A DNA stretch of 64,000 nt from Bradyrhizobium agreste (GTDB lineage Bacteria; Pseudomonadota; Alphaproteobacteria; Rhizobiales; Xanthobacteraceae): assembly GCF_016031625.1 (NCBI RefSeq), contig NZ_JACCHP010000003.1, positions 372,001-436,000 of the forward strand, read 5' to 3'. Positions 18,445 through 27,700 of this stretch are shown here, one piece after another; within the stretch, counting starts at the first letter, position 1; each line of letters starts with the position of its first letter. The notes beneath the pieces were generated by a model. That model saw only the letters and a program-made list of their open reading frames with translations, searched no databases and was not told the origin of the DNA. The translations under genes and the position numbers were made by a program.

Positions 18445-20949
18445 CTACCACAATCCGCCGGTGCCCGGCCGCATGAGGAAACCGGAATCCGGCTGTTGCT
18501 GGTAGGTCGGCATGCCGCCGCGCCCGTCGGCGTCGGCCACGCCGATGACGGAGTAATTATCCGGCGGCGCCGTGCCCGGCTTGAAGGCTTCGAGGATGGT
18601 TCCGCCGGTCTCGCCGGGGCCTGCACGCATGCCGGTCTTGGCGACGACGCGGACGAGCTTGATGCCGGCCGGCACCTTGAACGGAACGGCGGGCTTGTCG
18701 GCGAGCGCGAGCTTGAGGAAATCGCGCGCGATCGGAGCGGCCAGATGGCCACCGGTTGCGGCGTTGCCTTTGCCGAGCGGACGCGGCTTGTCGTAACCCA
18801 TGTAGATGGCGACGGCGACGTCGGGCGAGAAGCCGACGAACCAGGCGTCCTTGGCCTCGTTGGTGGTGCCGGTCTTGCCGGCGACGGGCTTGCCGACCTC
18901 CTTGACCACGGTCGCGGTGCCGGCCTGGACCACGCCTTCCATCAGCTCGGTGATCTGATAGGCGGTCATGGAATCCAGCACCTGCTCGCGCCGGTCGATC
19001 AGCTGCGGCTCGGGCTGGTTCTTCCAGCCCCCCGGCGCATCGCAGCCGCGGCATTCGCGCTGGTCGTGCTTGAAGATGGTGCGGCCGTAACGGTCCTGGA
19101 TGCGGTCGATCAGCGTCGGCTTCACGCGGCGGCCGCCATTGGCGAGCATCGAGTACGCCGTGACCATGCGCATCGCTGTCGTCTCGCCGGCGCCGAGCGC
19201 GTAGGAGAGATAGTTCGGCAGCTCGTCATAGACGCCAAAGCGGCGGGCATATTCGCCGATCAAGGGCATGCCGATGTCCTGCGCGAGGCGCACCGTCACC
19301 GTATTGAGCGACTGCCGCAGCGCATTGCGCAGCGTCACCGGTCCCTGGAATTTGCCGGAGGAGAAGTTTTCCGGGCGCCACACGCCGGCCCCCTGGCCCT
19401 GATCGATCTCGATGGGCGCGTCGAGCACGACGGTCGAGGGCGTATAGCCGTTGTCGAGCGCGGCCGAATAGACGATCGGCTTGAACGATGAACCCGGCTG
19501 CCGGTAGGCCTGCGTCGCGCGATTGAACTGGCTCTGGTCGAACGAGAAGCCGCCGACCATCGCGAGCACGCGGCCGGTCCAGGGGTCCATTACCACCATC
19601 GCGCCGGAGACTTCCGGAATCTGGCGAAGCCGGTACTGGCCCTCGACCGGGTGCCCGTCCTTGTAGAGCGGATCGGCATAGATCACGTCGCCGGGCTGGA
19701 GCACCTGCGACACCGCGGTCGGCGTCTTGCCCTTGGCGTTGCCTTGAGCGGCCCGCGCCCAGCGCACGCCGTCGACCGTGACGATGCCGGTCTCGCGCTG
19801 CTTGCTGACGGCCCCGCCAAGCTCGCGGCCCGGCTGGAAGCCGATGCGCGCCGACTGGTCGCTGGTCTCGAGCACCACCGCCATGCGCCACGGTGAGATG
19901 TCGGACAGCGACTTGATCTCGGCGAGCTTCACGCCCCAGTCGCCCGAAATGTCGAGCTTGCTGATGGCGCCGCGATAACCCTGCTGCTCGTCGTAGTTCA
20001 CCAGACCTGTGACCATGGCCTTGCGTGCCATGACCTGGATCTTCGGATCAAGCGTGGTGCGAACCGACAGGCCGCCCTCGTAGAGCTTCTTCTCGCCGTA
20101 GCGCTCGAAAATATCGCGGCGGACTTCCTCGGCGAAATATTCGCCGGCAAAGGTGTGGGCGCCGTTGGAACGGCTGGTGACGGCGAGCGGCTCCTTGCGC
20201 GCCTTGTCGGCGTCGGCCTGCTTGATCCAACCGTTCTCGACGAGACGGTCGATCACGTAATTACGGCGCTCGACGGCGCGGTCGCGGTTGCGGACCGGAT
20301 GCAGCGTCGCCGGCATCTTCGGCAGCGCCGCCAGATAGGACGCTTCCGCAACCGTCAGCTCGTTCACCGACTTGTCGAAATAGACCAGCGAGGCCGCCGC
20401 GATGCCGTAGGCGCCGAGGCCGAGATAGATCTCGTTGAGATACAGCTCGAGAATCTTGTCCTTCGAATAGGTCTTCTCGATGCGCATCGCCAGCAAGGCT
20501 TCCTTGATCTTGCGGGCAAAGGAGACCTCGTTGGTGAGCAGGAAGTTCTTGGCGACCTGCTGGGTGATCGTGGACGCACCCTGCGGACGGCGGTTGGAGC
20601 CGTAGTTCTGCAGATAAAGCAGGCCTGCGCGCGCCATGCCGGTGTAGTCGATGCCGCCGTGCTCGTAGAAATTCTTGTCCTCGGCCGCGAGGAACGCGTT
20701 GATCACGAGCTTCGGCACCGCCTGGATCGGCAGATACAGCCGCCGCTCCTTGGCGTATTCGCCGACCAGCGAACCGTCGACCGCGTGCACACGCGTCATC
20801 ACCGGCGGCTCGTAATCCTGAAGCTGAGAGTAGTCCGGCAAGTCCTTGGAGAAATGCCAGATCAGGCCTGCCACGGCCCCGACACCGACAAGGAACACCA
20901 CTGTTCCCGCGGCGAACAGGAAGCCCATGAACCGCACTAGCAAGCGCAT
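18445..20949 (-). CDS. mrcA: Class A penicillin-binding protein 1A
   Basis: An 834-residue bifunctional peptidoglycan synthase. It has a short cytoplasmic N-terminus, one membrane anchor (about 7-32), a GT51 glycosyltransferase domain with the catalytic EDKNFYEHGGID motif (90-101), and an OB-like insert. The transpeptidase domain has active-site Ser in PGSSFKP (SxxK, about 483-489), the RQSLN motif and AGKTGTTNEAKDAWF. It polymerises and cross-links glycan strands at the inner membrane. It follows the amidase gene on the same strand, and prfB lies 100 bases beyond, so these cell-wall genes may share transcription. Confidence 0.95.
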   Translation of the reverse strand: MRLLVRFMGFLFAAGTVVFLVGVGAVAGLIWHFSKDLPDYSQLQDYEPPVMTRVHAVDGSLVGEYAKERRLYLPIQAVPKLVINAFLAAEDKNFYEHGGIDYTGMARAGLLYLQNYGSNRRPQGASTITQQVAKNFLLTNEVSFARKIKEALLAMRIEKTYSKDKILELYLNEIYLGLGAYGIAAASLVYFDKSVNELTVAEASYLAALPKMPATLHPVRNRDRAVERRNYVIDRLVENGWIKQADADKARKEPLAVTSRSNGAHTFAGEYFAEEVRRDIFERYGEKKLYEGGLSVRTTLDPKIQVMARKAMVTGLVNYDEQQGYRGAISKLDISGDWGVKLAEIKSLSDISPWRMAVVLETSDQSARIGFQPGRELGGAVSKQRETGIVTVDGVRWARAAQGNAKGKTPTAVSQVLQPGDVIYADPLYKDGHPVEGQYRLRQIPEVSGAMVVMDPWTGRVLAMVGGFSFDQSQFNRATQAYRQPGSSFKPIVYSAALDNGYTPSTVVLDAPIEIDQGQGAGVWRPENFSSGKFQGPVTLRNALRQSLNTVTVRLAQDIGMPLIGEYARRFGVYDELPNYLSYALGAGETTAMRMVTAYSMLANGGRRVKPTLIDRIQDRYGRTIFKHDQRECRGCDAPGGWKNQPEPQLIDRREQVLDSMTAYQITELMEGVVQAGTATVVKEVGKPVAGKTGTTNEAKDAWFVGFSPDVAVAIYMGYDKPRPLGKGNAATGGHLAAPIARDFLKLALADKPAVPFKVPAGIKLVRVVAKTGMRAGPGETGGTILEAFKPGTAPPDNYSVIGVADADGRGGMPTYQQQPDSGFLMRPGTGGLW

Positions 20950-21202
20950 TATCTGTTTATCCGTTCAAACTCTGGATCAGCCCAGTATCAGCCCCATGGG
21001 ACCTAAAAACTGGCACCCCAAACTGGCGCCAACCTCACGTCGCGAATTCACCGGCTTACGCAATCACATCGAGGCCGGACTTAAGACGCTTGCCGAACGG
21101 GATTCTCGCCGATTCCGGAACCCCCTACCGGTTTCTATAAAGCGTCCGCTGTGGCCAAACTAGGGCCTTCGGGTCTGCAAGAACAAACAAGAACAAACCG
21201 GT

Positions 21203-22498
21203 TCAGTTCGACGTCCCGGCGGTGGCCATCCGTTTGGTCAAAAATCCGTCGATCGCCTGCGCCATCGAGCCCACGGCGCGGGACCGCCAGCCCTCTGAGA
21301 CCAGGTGCTCGAGATCCCCCTTGTTGGAGACGTAGCCGATCTCGACCAGCACCGATGGCACGTCGGGCGCCTTCAGGACGCGGAAGCCGGCAGATTTCAG
21401 GGGATGCTTGTGCATCCGCACCGTCTGCTTCATTTCGCTCATCAAAAGGCGGGCGAAACGGTTTGAAAAGGTGCGGGTTTCGCGCTGCGTGAGGTCGATC
21501 AGGATGTCGGCGACGTCGGTCGGCTCCTCCGCGAGGTTGAAGCCGGCGATCGCATCGGCCCGGTTCTCGGCATCCGCCAGCCGCTGGGCCTCGGCGTCGG
21601 AGGCCTTGTCGGAGAGCGTATAGATGGTCGCGCCTTGCGCATCGCCCTCGGCCCGCGGCAGCGCATCAGCGTGGATCGAGACGAACAAGGCCGCCTTCAG
21701 ATTGCGGGCGATCCTGGTGCGGTCATTGAGGGGAATGAAGGTGTCGTCGTCCCGCGTCATGACCACGCGGTACTTGCCGGCCTTCTCCAGCTTGTCGCGG
21801 AGCGCCAGGCCGAACGCCAGCACCAGGTTCTTTTCGCTCTCGCCGCTCGACTGCGTCCCGTTGTCGATGCCGCCATGGCCGGGATCGATCACCACCACCG
21901 GGCGACCATCAGCCTTCTGCTGCCCGGCATCCGGGGCTGGCGCGCTGGGAACCGTGGCAGGCGGCGCTTCTGCGATCGCGGGCCGCAGCTCGGGACGGTT
22001 CTCGGGGGCAAGCGAGGACACGAAGGCGGTGCGGTCGACCTCCTCCAGTTCGAGCACGAGCCGCGCCGGCTGGCCGTTGGCCGCCTCCAGCACATAGGAA
22101 TTGGCGATCTTCGCCGGCCCGGTCAGGTCGAACACGATTCGCGAGCCGCCCGGCATGACGAGCCCGTAGCGGAACGCCTTGACCAGCCCCCGCCCCCCAG
22201 TTCCAGTCCCGGCGGGCAGCTGAAAATTCACCTGCGGCACGTCCACCACCACACGATAGGGGTCGGCCAGCGTGACGGCGCGGAAGGTGACGGTCTGGTC
22301 GAGGTCGAGGATGAAGCGGGTCTGCTTGCCGTCGCCGGCCAGCCGCGCGGCCGAGGCGACCGGAAAATTCGCCGCGACGGCAGCAGGTTGCGGCCGGCTT
22401 TCCGCAGCGATCAGGCGCGAGGAATCAGCACACGGCAATGCCGCGATGCACAGCAACACGCCCCCCAGCAAAATCCGTCGATTTGTGCGGCTCGCCAC
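21203..22498 (-). CDS. amiC: N-acetylmuramoyl-L-alanine amidase (AmiC-like)
   Basis: A 431-residue periplasmic enzyme that cuts the MurNAc-L-Ala amide bond, typically during daughter-cell separation. There is a signal peptide at about 1-24 and an AMIN domain at about 45-155, which targets septal peptidoglycan. An Ala/Pro linker leads to an Amidase_3 catalytic domain (about 200-425). Zn-site motifs are visible: VVVIDPGHGG, a Glu in the GESEKN region, HADAL, and the C-terminal VLVEIGYVSN with the catalytic Glu. It lies upstream of mrcA with a 253-base gap. The symbol follows domain order (AMIN + Amidase_3). Confidence 0.92.
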   Translation of the reverse strand: MASRTNRRILLGGVLLCIAALPCADSSRLIAAESRPQPAAVAANFPVASAARLAGDGKQTRFILDLDQTVTFRAVTLADPYRVVVDVPQVNFQLPAGTGTGGRGLVKAFRYGLVMPGGSRIVFDLTGPAKIANSYVLEAANGQPARLVLELEEVDRTAFVSSLAPENRPELRPAIAEAPPATVPSAPAPDAGQQKADGRPVVVIDPGHGGIDNGTQSSGESEKNLVLAFGLALRDKLEKAGKYRVVMTRDDDTFIPLNDRTRIARNLKAALFVSIHADALPRAEGDAQGATIYTLSDKASDAEAQRLADAENRADAIAGFNLAEEPTDVADILIDLTQRETRTFSNRFARLLMSEMKQTVRMHKHPLKSAGFRVLKAPDVPSVLVEIGYVSNKGDLEHLVSEGWRSRAVGSMAQAIDGFLTKRMATAGTSN

Positions 22499-23202
22499 CG
22501 ATTCCGTGCCTCCGAGCAGCTCTCTTAACGCAATAGAACCACAGGGTTAATCGATCCTAAATGACAGAAGCGCGAAACTCGCCGACTGTGACCGCCGTGC
22601 GACGCTCCCTTGCACGAATGGCTCATTCCTCGTATGTACGGAATGCTGACGGCCGATATTTCCGGTTGTGTCGCATTCAGCCTCCCGGTGCAGCGCCGGA
22701 ACTCTCAACGTTTGAGAATTCCAGCGTTTTCCGTTTCCCTCTAAGACCAGCGCGGTGCGCGGCAGCGAGGTGAAGCGGGTCAAGCCCCGACGGCGGACGG
22801 TCTCGGGTTACCACTCATGTTGCCGGGACGGTTCTGACAGCGGCGTAACCAATTACCCGCGCCCTTGATCCCAAGGGGGCGGTTCGTGATCCCAAGGCGA
22901 GCGCGCTCGCGCCGTGCCTGGCCAGCAGCAACTGATTGAAGGGCGGCCTCGCCGCCCAGTGTTTCATACGGGCCGACGCTTGATGCGCCAGACTATGCCG
23001 ACGAAATCTGAAGGAGCATTCGCGACGCTGCGGAGTGACAATCCCGCGCGTCGCAATGGTCCTGAAGCTTCCGGTTCGGCAAGGCGCGAGAGACGGCGCT
23101 TCGGCCTTCCTCTCACCCCCGAATCAGGTGGACCGTCGCGTCACCCGGCGGCGCGGTACGCGCCCACGGCTTATCGCGTCCGCCGCCGCCAAGAGTTAAG
23201 AC
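22499..23202. other. Long divergent intergenic region and rne leader
   Basis: About 700 bases separate the divergent amidase and rne genes. I find no reading frame with protein-like character. A compact hairpin is visible at 22941-22957 (GGGCGGC ctc GCCGCCC), and the decamer GATCCCAAGG is repeated just upstream, around 22867 and 22889. RNase E genes commonly have long leaders through which the enzyme controls its own mRNA; this is a plausible but unproven role here. Confidence 0.45.
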
Positions 23203-26200
23203 ATGCCCAACAAGATGTTGATCGATGCCACCCACCCGGAAGAGACCCGGGTCGTCGTGGTCCGCGGCAATCGCGTCGAAGAGTTTGATTTCGAGACCGC
23301 GCAACGCAAGCAGCTGCGCGGGAATATCTACCTCGCCAAGGTCACAAGGGTCGAACCCTCGCTCCAGGCCGCCTTCGTCGAATATGGCGGCAATCGCCAC
23401 GGCTTCCTCGCCTTCAGCGAAATCCATCCCGACTACTACCAGATCCCGGTCGCCGACCGGCAGGCGCTGATCGAGGCCGAGGAACAGGCCCATCGCGAGG
23501 CCGAGGAAGAGAGCGAGAATCGCTCGCACGGGCGTCGCCGCTCGCGCCACCGCAACGCCCGCCGACGCGGTCATGGCGAGCGCGTGCGCAGCGACATCGT
23601 CGAGGGCCTTGAGGCCGGCGCCGATCCCGCCGCCCAGCCGGTCGAAGGTGCCGCGCTGCCGGAGCATGCCGAGGGCACCCTGCACGAGGGCGAGCATCTG
23701 CATACCGATGCGGAGCATCACGGCGAGCACGAGGGCCACGATCACGATCATGGCGACCATGATCATGACGAACATCGTCATGCCCACGATGACGAGAACC
23801 ATCACGCTCACGATGATGCCCACGGCCGCGCGGACGAGCGCGATCATCACGATCATGATCACGCCGACGAGACGCCCGCGCCCGTCGCGGCGGTCGGCGC
23901 CGAGCCCGCGGTCGAGACCGTTGCCGAGCCGCAGCCGGCGCCAACCTTCGAGACTCCCGCTCCCGAAGCTCAGCCCACGGAAGCGCAGGCGGAGCCTCTG
24001 GCCGAAGCCGTGGCATCGGCCGAGCCGGCCGATGCCGTCTACGCCGCCGGCGAAAGCACTGAAGCCCCGCATGCGGACGCCGTGGAGGCAGCCGACGAGG
24101 ACGACGATGAGGACGAGGACGGCGAGGATGCCGAAGAGGAAGTCGTCGAATCCGTCGGCGGCGACGACGTGCTGGAGGAGGTGCCGGAGCGCACCTTCCG
24201 CCCGCGCCGTCAATACAAGATCCAGGAAGTCATCAAGCGCCGCCAGGTGATGCTGGTTCAGGTCGTCAAGGAAGAGCGCGGCAACAAGGGCGCGGCGCTG
24301 ACGACCTACCTGTCGCTCGCCGGCCGCTACGCCGTCCTGATGCCGAACACCGCGCGCGGCGGCGGCATCAGCCGCAAGATCACCAGCGCGCAGGACCGCT
24401 CGCGCCTGAAGGAAGTGGTGCAGGACCTCGACGTGCCCGAGGGCATGGGCATCATCCTGCGCACCGCGGGCGCCGCCCGCACCAAGCCCGAGATCAAGCG
24501 CGACTTCGAATATCTGATCCGGATGTGGGAGACGGTGCGCGACCTCACGCTGAAATCGCAGGCCCCGACCCTCGTCTACGAGGAAGGTTCGCTGATCAAG
24601 CGCTCGCTGCGCGACCTCTACAACAAGGAGATCGACGAGATTCTGGTCGCCGGCGAAGCCGGATACCGCGAAGCGCGCGACTTCATGAAGATGCTGATGC
24701 CCGCCAATGTCGGCGCGGTGAAGCAATATCGCGACGGCCAGCCGCTGTTCTCGCGCATGGGCGTCGAGAGCCAGCTCGATGCGATGTTCTCGCCGACCGT
24801 CCAGCTGCGCTCCGGCGGCTACATCGTCATCAACCAGACCGAGGCGCTGGTCTCGATCGACGTCAACTCGGGACGATCGACGCGCGAGCACCATATCGAG
24901 GACACCGCGCTCAAGACCAACATGGAAGCGGCCGAAGAGGTCGCCCGCCAGCTCCGCTTGCGCGACCTCGCCGGCCTGATCGTCATCGATTTCATCGACA
25001 TGGACGAGAAGCGCAACAACCGGGCGGTGGAGCGCAAGCTGTCCGACTGCCTCAGGCAGGATCGCGCGCGCATCCAGGTCGGCCGCATCTCGCATTTCGG
25101 CCTGCTCGAGATGTCGCGCCAGCGCATCCGCGCCAGCGTGCTGGAATCTTCGACCGATCCGTGCCCGCATTGCGGCGGCACCGGCCACGTCCGCTCGGTG
25201 TCTTCGGTGGCGCTGCAGCTCTTGCGCGGCCTCGAAGAGATCCTGATGAAGGGCGCGACCCACAATCTCGTGGTCCGCACCCGCACCGACGTCGCGCTCT
25301 ATGTGCTGAACCACAAGCGCGGCCATCTGCGCGATCTCGAGAACGGCTTCAAGGTCACGCTGTCGGTGATCGCCGACGCAAGCGTCAGCGGCCCGCAGGC
25401 CTATGTGATCGACCGCGGCGAGCAGGTGCATACGCTCGAAGCCGCCAAGGCGCTGCTCGCAGCCCAAGCCGCTGCGAGCCCGCCGCCGCTGGCCGAAGAG
25501 GCCTATGACGACGAGGACAGCTTCGACCTGGAGACCGAATCCGAGGTCGAAACCGAGGAGACCGAAGGCCTTGCCGACGAGCAGGCTGGCGGCGAGGCAG
25601 CCTCGGAGCAGGACGGCCAGCGCCGCAAGCGCCGTCGCCGCCGGCGCGGCCGCGGCGGCCAGCGCGAAGGTGAGCTGCGCGAGGATACGGTGCCGACCCT
25701 GCCCGAGCCGGCGATGATCGCCGGCGAAGCCGAGGATGAGACCCAGTCCGAGCAGGACGGTGAGGAAGGCGAGGAACAGGCGGCCCGTGGCGAGCAGCAA
25801 GGCGGCGGTGAGCGCCGACGCCGGCGCGGTCGCCGCGGCGGACGCCGCCGTCGCGGGGGCGGCGAGGAAGGTCTTGCCGGCTCCATCAGCGACGAGCTCG
25901 GCACCGGCCAGCCGCCGGAAGCTGCCGACGCAGTGGCCGATTTCGACGGCTTCGGCAGCCAGGCTTCGCCCTCGATCGCAGAGGCCGAGCCGACCGGCGA
26001 GCCGCAAGTTGCGCAGCCTGAGCCGCACGCGGAGATACAGACCGAGGCGCCGGCCCAGCCGGAGCCCGCTCCTGCGGCGACGACCGCAACGCCGGACGAA
26101 GAGCCTGCCGCCGACAAGGCCGCGCGGCGCCGCTCCACCGTGCGCGAAAAGGTGAGCTTCCTGCTGAACAGCCAGCCCGAGCCCGCAACGCCGGCGGCGC

Positions 26201-26325
26201 AGGCGACCGAGCCGGTTGCTGCGCCCGCGCCGGCACCTGAGCCCGCGCCGGAGGCGGCAAGCGAAACCCCGGCCGCCCCGCGCCGCGCCGGCTGGTGGTC
26301 ACGCCGTTTCGGCGGCGGCGAGTAA
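23203..26325 (+). CDS. rne: Ribonuclease E with a large acidic/His-rich insertion in the S1 domain
   Basis: A 1040-residue endoribonuclease, the core of RNA decay and rRNA/tRNA processing. The S1 domain begins at about residue 37 (GNIYLAKVTRVEPSLQAAFVEYG). It is interrupted after about residue 83 and resumes at about 337 (QYKIQEVIKRRQVMLVQ; KEERGNKGAALTTYLSL). The insertion of roughly 250 residues carries an Arg-rich patch, a His/Asp run (about 165-225) and an acidic run (about 295-325). The catalytic DNase-I-like site is intact (D553 in IDVNSG, D596 in IDFID), and the Zn-link is CPHCGG (654-659). The tail alternates Glu-rich and Arg-rich scaffold segments. Confidence 0.96.
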   Translation: MPNKMLIDATHPEETRVVVVRGNRVEEFDFETAQRKQLRGNIYLAKVTRVEPSLQAAFVEYGGNRHGFLAFSEIHPDYYQIPVADRQALIEAEEQAHREAEEESENRSHGRRRSRHRNARRRGHGERVRSDIVEGLEAGADPAAQPVEGAALPEHAEGTLHEGEHLHTDAEHHGEHEGHDHDHGDHDHDEHRHAHDDENHHAHDDAHGRADERDHHDHDHADETPAPVAAVGAEPAVETVAEPQPAPTFETPAPEAQPTEAQAEPLAEAVASAEPADAVYAAGESTEAPHADAVEAADEDDDEDEDGEDAEEEVVESVGGDDVLEEVPERTFRPRRQYKIQEVIKRRQVMLVQVVKEERGNKGAALTTYLSLAGRYAVLMPNTARGGGISRKITSAQDRSRLKEVVQDLDVPEGMGIILRTAGAARTKPEIKRDFEYLIRMWETVRDLTLKSQAPTLVYEEGSLIKRSLRDLYNKEIDEILVAGEAGYREARDFMKMLMPANVGAVKQYRDGQPLFSRMGVESQLDAMFSPTVQLRSGGYIVINQTEALVSIDVNSGRSTREHHIEDTALKTNMEAAEEVARQLRLRDLAGLIVIDFIDMDEKRNNRAVERKLSDCLRQDRARIQVGRISHFGLLEMSRQRIRASVLESSTDPCPHCGGTGHVRSVSSVALQLLRGLEEILMKGATHNLVVRTRTDVALYVLNHKRGHLRDLENGFKVTLSVIADASVSGPQAYVIDRGEQVHTLEAAKALLAAQAAASPPPLAEEAYDDEDSFDLETESEVETEETEGLADEQAGGEAASEQDGQRRKRRRRRRGRGGQREGELREDTVPTLPEPAMIAGEAEDETQSEQDGEEGEEQAARGEQQGGGERRRRRGRRGGRRRRGGGEEGLAGSISDELGTGQPPEAADAVADFDGFGSQASPSIAEAEPTGEPQVAQPEPHAEIQTEAPAQPEPAPAATTATPDEEPAADKAARRRSTVREKVSFLLNSQPEPATPAAQATEPVAAPAPAPEPAPEAASETPAAPRRAGWWSRRFGGGE

Positions 26326-26343
26326 AGGGACAAATGGAATTGA

Positions 26344-26370
26344 AACCGCCCGGCCCAACCGGGCGGTTTT
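26344..26370 (+). terminator. Intrinsic terminator after rne
   Basis: Arms AACCGCCCGG (26344-26353) and CCGGGCGGTT (26359-26368) pair perfectly around CCCAA and end in TTTT. This is a canonical rho-independent terminator 19 bases after the rne stop. The next gene starts within 22 bases, so its promoter must overlap or lie inside the end of rne, or read-through occurs. Confidence 0.85.
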
Positions 26371-26391
26371 GATTTGATGAGGTCAGTTGCG

Positions 26392-27624
26392 ATGCAAAGC
26401 GCGATCATTCTCGGCGGCGGCATGGTAGGCGTGGGCGCGGCGCTGCATCTGCAGCAGCGCAGCTGGTCGGTAACGCTGGTCGATCGCCGGGAGCCGGGCC
26501 GCGAGACCAGCTACGGCAATGCCGGAATGATCCAGGCCGAAGCGGTACGCCCCTATCCGATGCCGCGCGACCTCGCTTCGCTCTTGAAGATCGCGACCGG
26601 CCGCACCAACGACGTGCGCTACAGCCTCTCCTCGCTGCATCTCCACATCGAGCCCCTGCTCCGCTATTGGTGGCATTCGGCGCCGAAGCGGCATCGCGAG
26701 GCGATCGAGGCGTGGGCACGGCTGATCGCCTACGCAACGGCCGAGCACGACATCCTGATCCGCGAGGCGCATGCCGACAATCTCATCCGCCGCGCCGGCT
26801 ACCGAGCGCTATTTCGCGATCGCGCTTCGTTGGATCTGTCGATCAAGGCCGCCGAGGAAGATCAGCGCGAATTCGGCGTGAACTATCGCGTGTTGTCGGG
26901 CAGCGAGCTTGCCAGGGCCGAGCCGATCCTGCGCGACGATCTCCCGGGAGCGATCCATTGGCTCGACACCTGGACCGTGTCCGACCCCGGCGCGCTGGTC
27001 ACCGCCTATGCCGAGCTGTTCGCGCGGCTCGGCGGCAGGATCGCGCTCGGTGATGCGCAGTCGCTGCAACAGACCGCGACCGGCTGGTCGGTCGACACCG
27101 ACCAGGGCCACATCGATGCTCCCCACGCCGTCGTGACGCTCGGGCCGTGGTCGCCCGATCTGTTGTACAAATTCGGCTATCGCATCCCTCTGGTGCGCAA
27201 GCGCGGCTACCACATGCATTACAGCGGCGGCGCTTCGCTGGACCTGCCGCTGGTCGACAAGGCCCGTGGCTACGCCATGGGGCCGATGGCCAGGGGCATC
27301 CGCATCACCACCGGCGCCGAATTGACGGGCGCGGACGCGCTCGCAACACCGGTGCAGCTCGCCAGCGCCGAAGCCTCCGCACGCGAGCTGATCGACCTCG
27401 GCAAACGCATCGAGCCGGATCCGTGGTTCGGCACGAGGCCCTGCACGCCCGACATGCTGCCGGTGCTCGGCCCCGCCCCGCGCCACCCGGGCCTCTGGAT
27501 GAATTTCGGCCATGGCCATCAGGGCTTCACACTGGGCCCGGCGACCGGACGCCTGCTCGCGGAGATGATGAGCGGCGAAACGCCGGCGGTCGATCCCACG
27601 CCGTACCGGCCCGAGCGGTTCTAG
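26392..27624 (+). CDS. FAD-dependent amine/amino-acid oxidoreductase (DadA-like)
   Basis: A 410-residue flavoprotein of the DAO/DadA family. The dinucleotide-binding motif near the N-terminus reads AIILGGGMVGVGAALHL, followed by VDRREPGRETSYGNAG, the family ETSxxNAG signature. The C-terminal GHGHQGFTLGPATGRLLAEM closes the FAD site. Relatives deaminate D-amino acids or oxidise secondary amines, feeding electrons to the respiratory chain. ATG 26392 is favoured by GAGGT eight bases upstream; earlier in-frame starts (TTG 26374, ATG 26377) overlap the rne terminator. It is convergent with dctA across a shared terminator. Confidence 0.85.
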   Translation: MQSAIILGGGMVGVGAALHLQQRSWSVTLVDRREPGRETSYGNAGMIQAEAVRPYPMPRDLASLLKIATGRTNDVRYSLSSLHLHIEPLLRYWWHSAPKRHREAIEAWARLIAYATAEHDILIREAHADNLIRRAGYRALFRDRASLDLSIKAAEEDQREFGVNYRVLSGSELARAEPILRDDLPGAIHWLDTWTVSDPGALVTAYAELFARLGGRIALGDAQSLQQTATGWSVDTDQGHIDAPHAVVTLGPWSPDLLYKFGYRIPLVRKRGYHMHYSGGASLDLPLVDKARGYAMGPMARGIRITTGAELTGADALATPVQLASAEASARELIDLGKRIEPDPWFGTRPCTPDMLPVLGPAPRHPGLWMNFGHGHQGFTLGPATGRLLAEMMSGETPAVDPTPYRPERF

Positions 27625-27628
27625 CCCT

Positions 27629-27667
27629 GAAAAAGGGCTGATCGAGGATCTCGACCAGCCCTTTTCT
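27629..27667. terminator. Bidirectional terminator
   Basis: Arms AAAAGGGCTG (27631-27640) and CAGCCCTTTT (27656-27665) pair perfectly, giving A-runs before and T-runs after the stem on both strands. It lies between the convergent oxidoreductase and dctA genes and should serve both. Confidence 0.85.
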
Positions 27668-27700
27668 TCAAGGCCTGACAGCGCAGCTTGCGCTGCCGGA

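Noticed and set aside
23113..26028. A 971-residue open frame antisense to rne
   Set aside because: It is the mirror of a GC-rich gene: composition is low-complexity Leu/Ala/Val/Arg and no family motif appears, whereas the plus strand is clearly RNase E.
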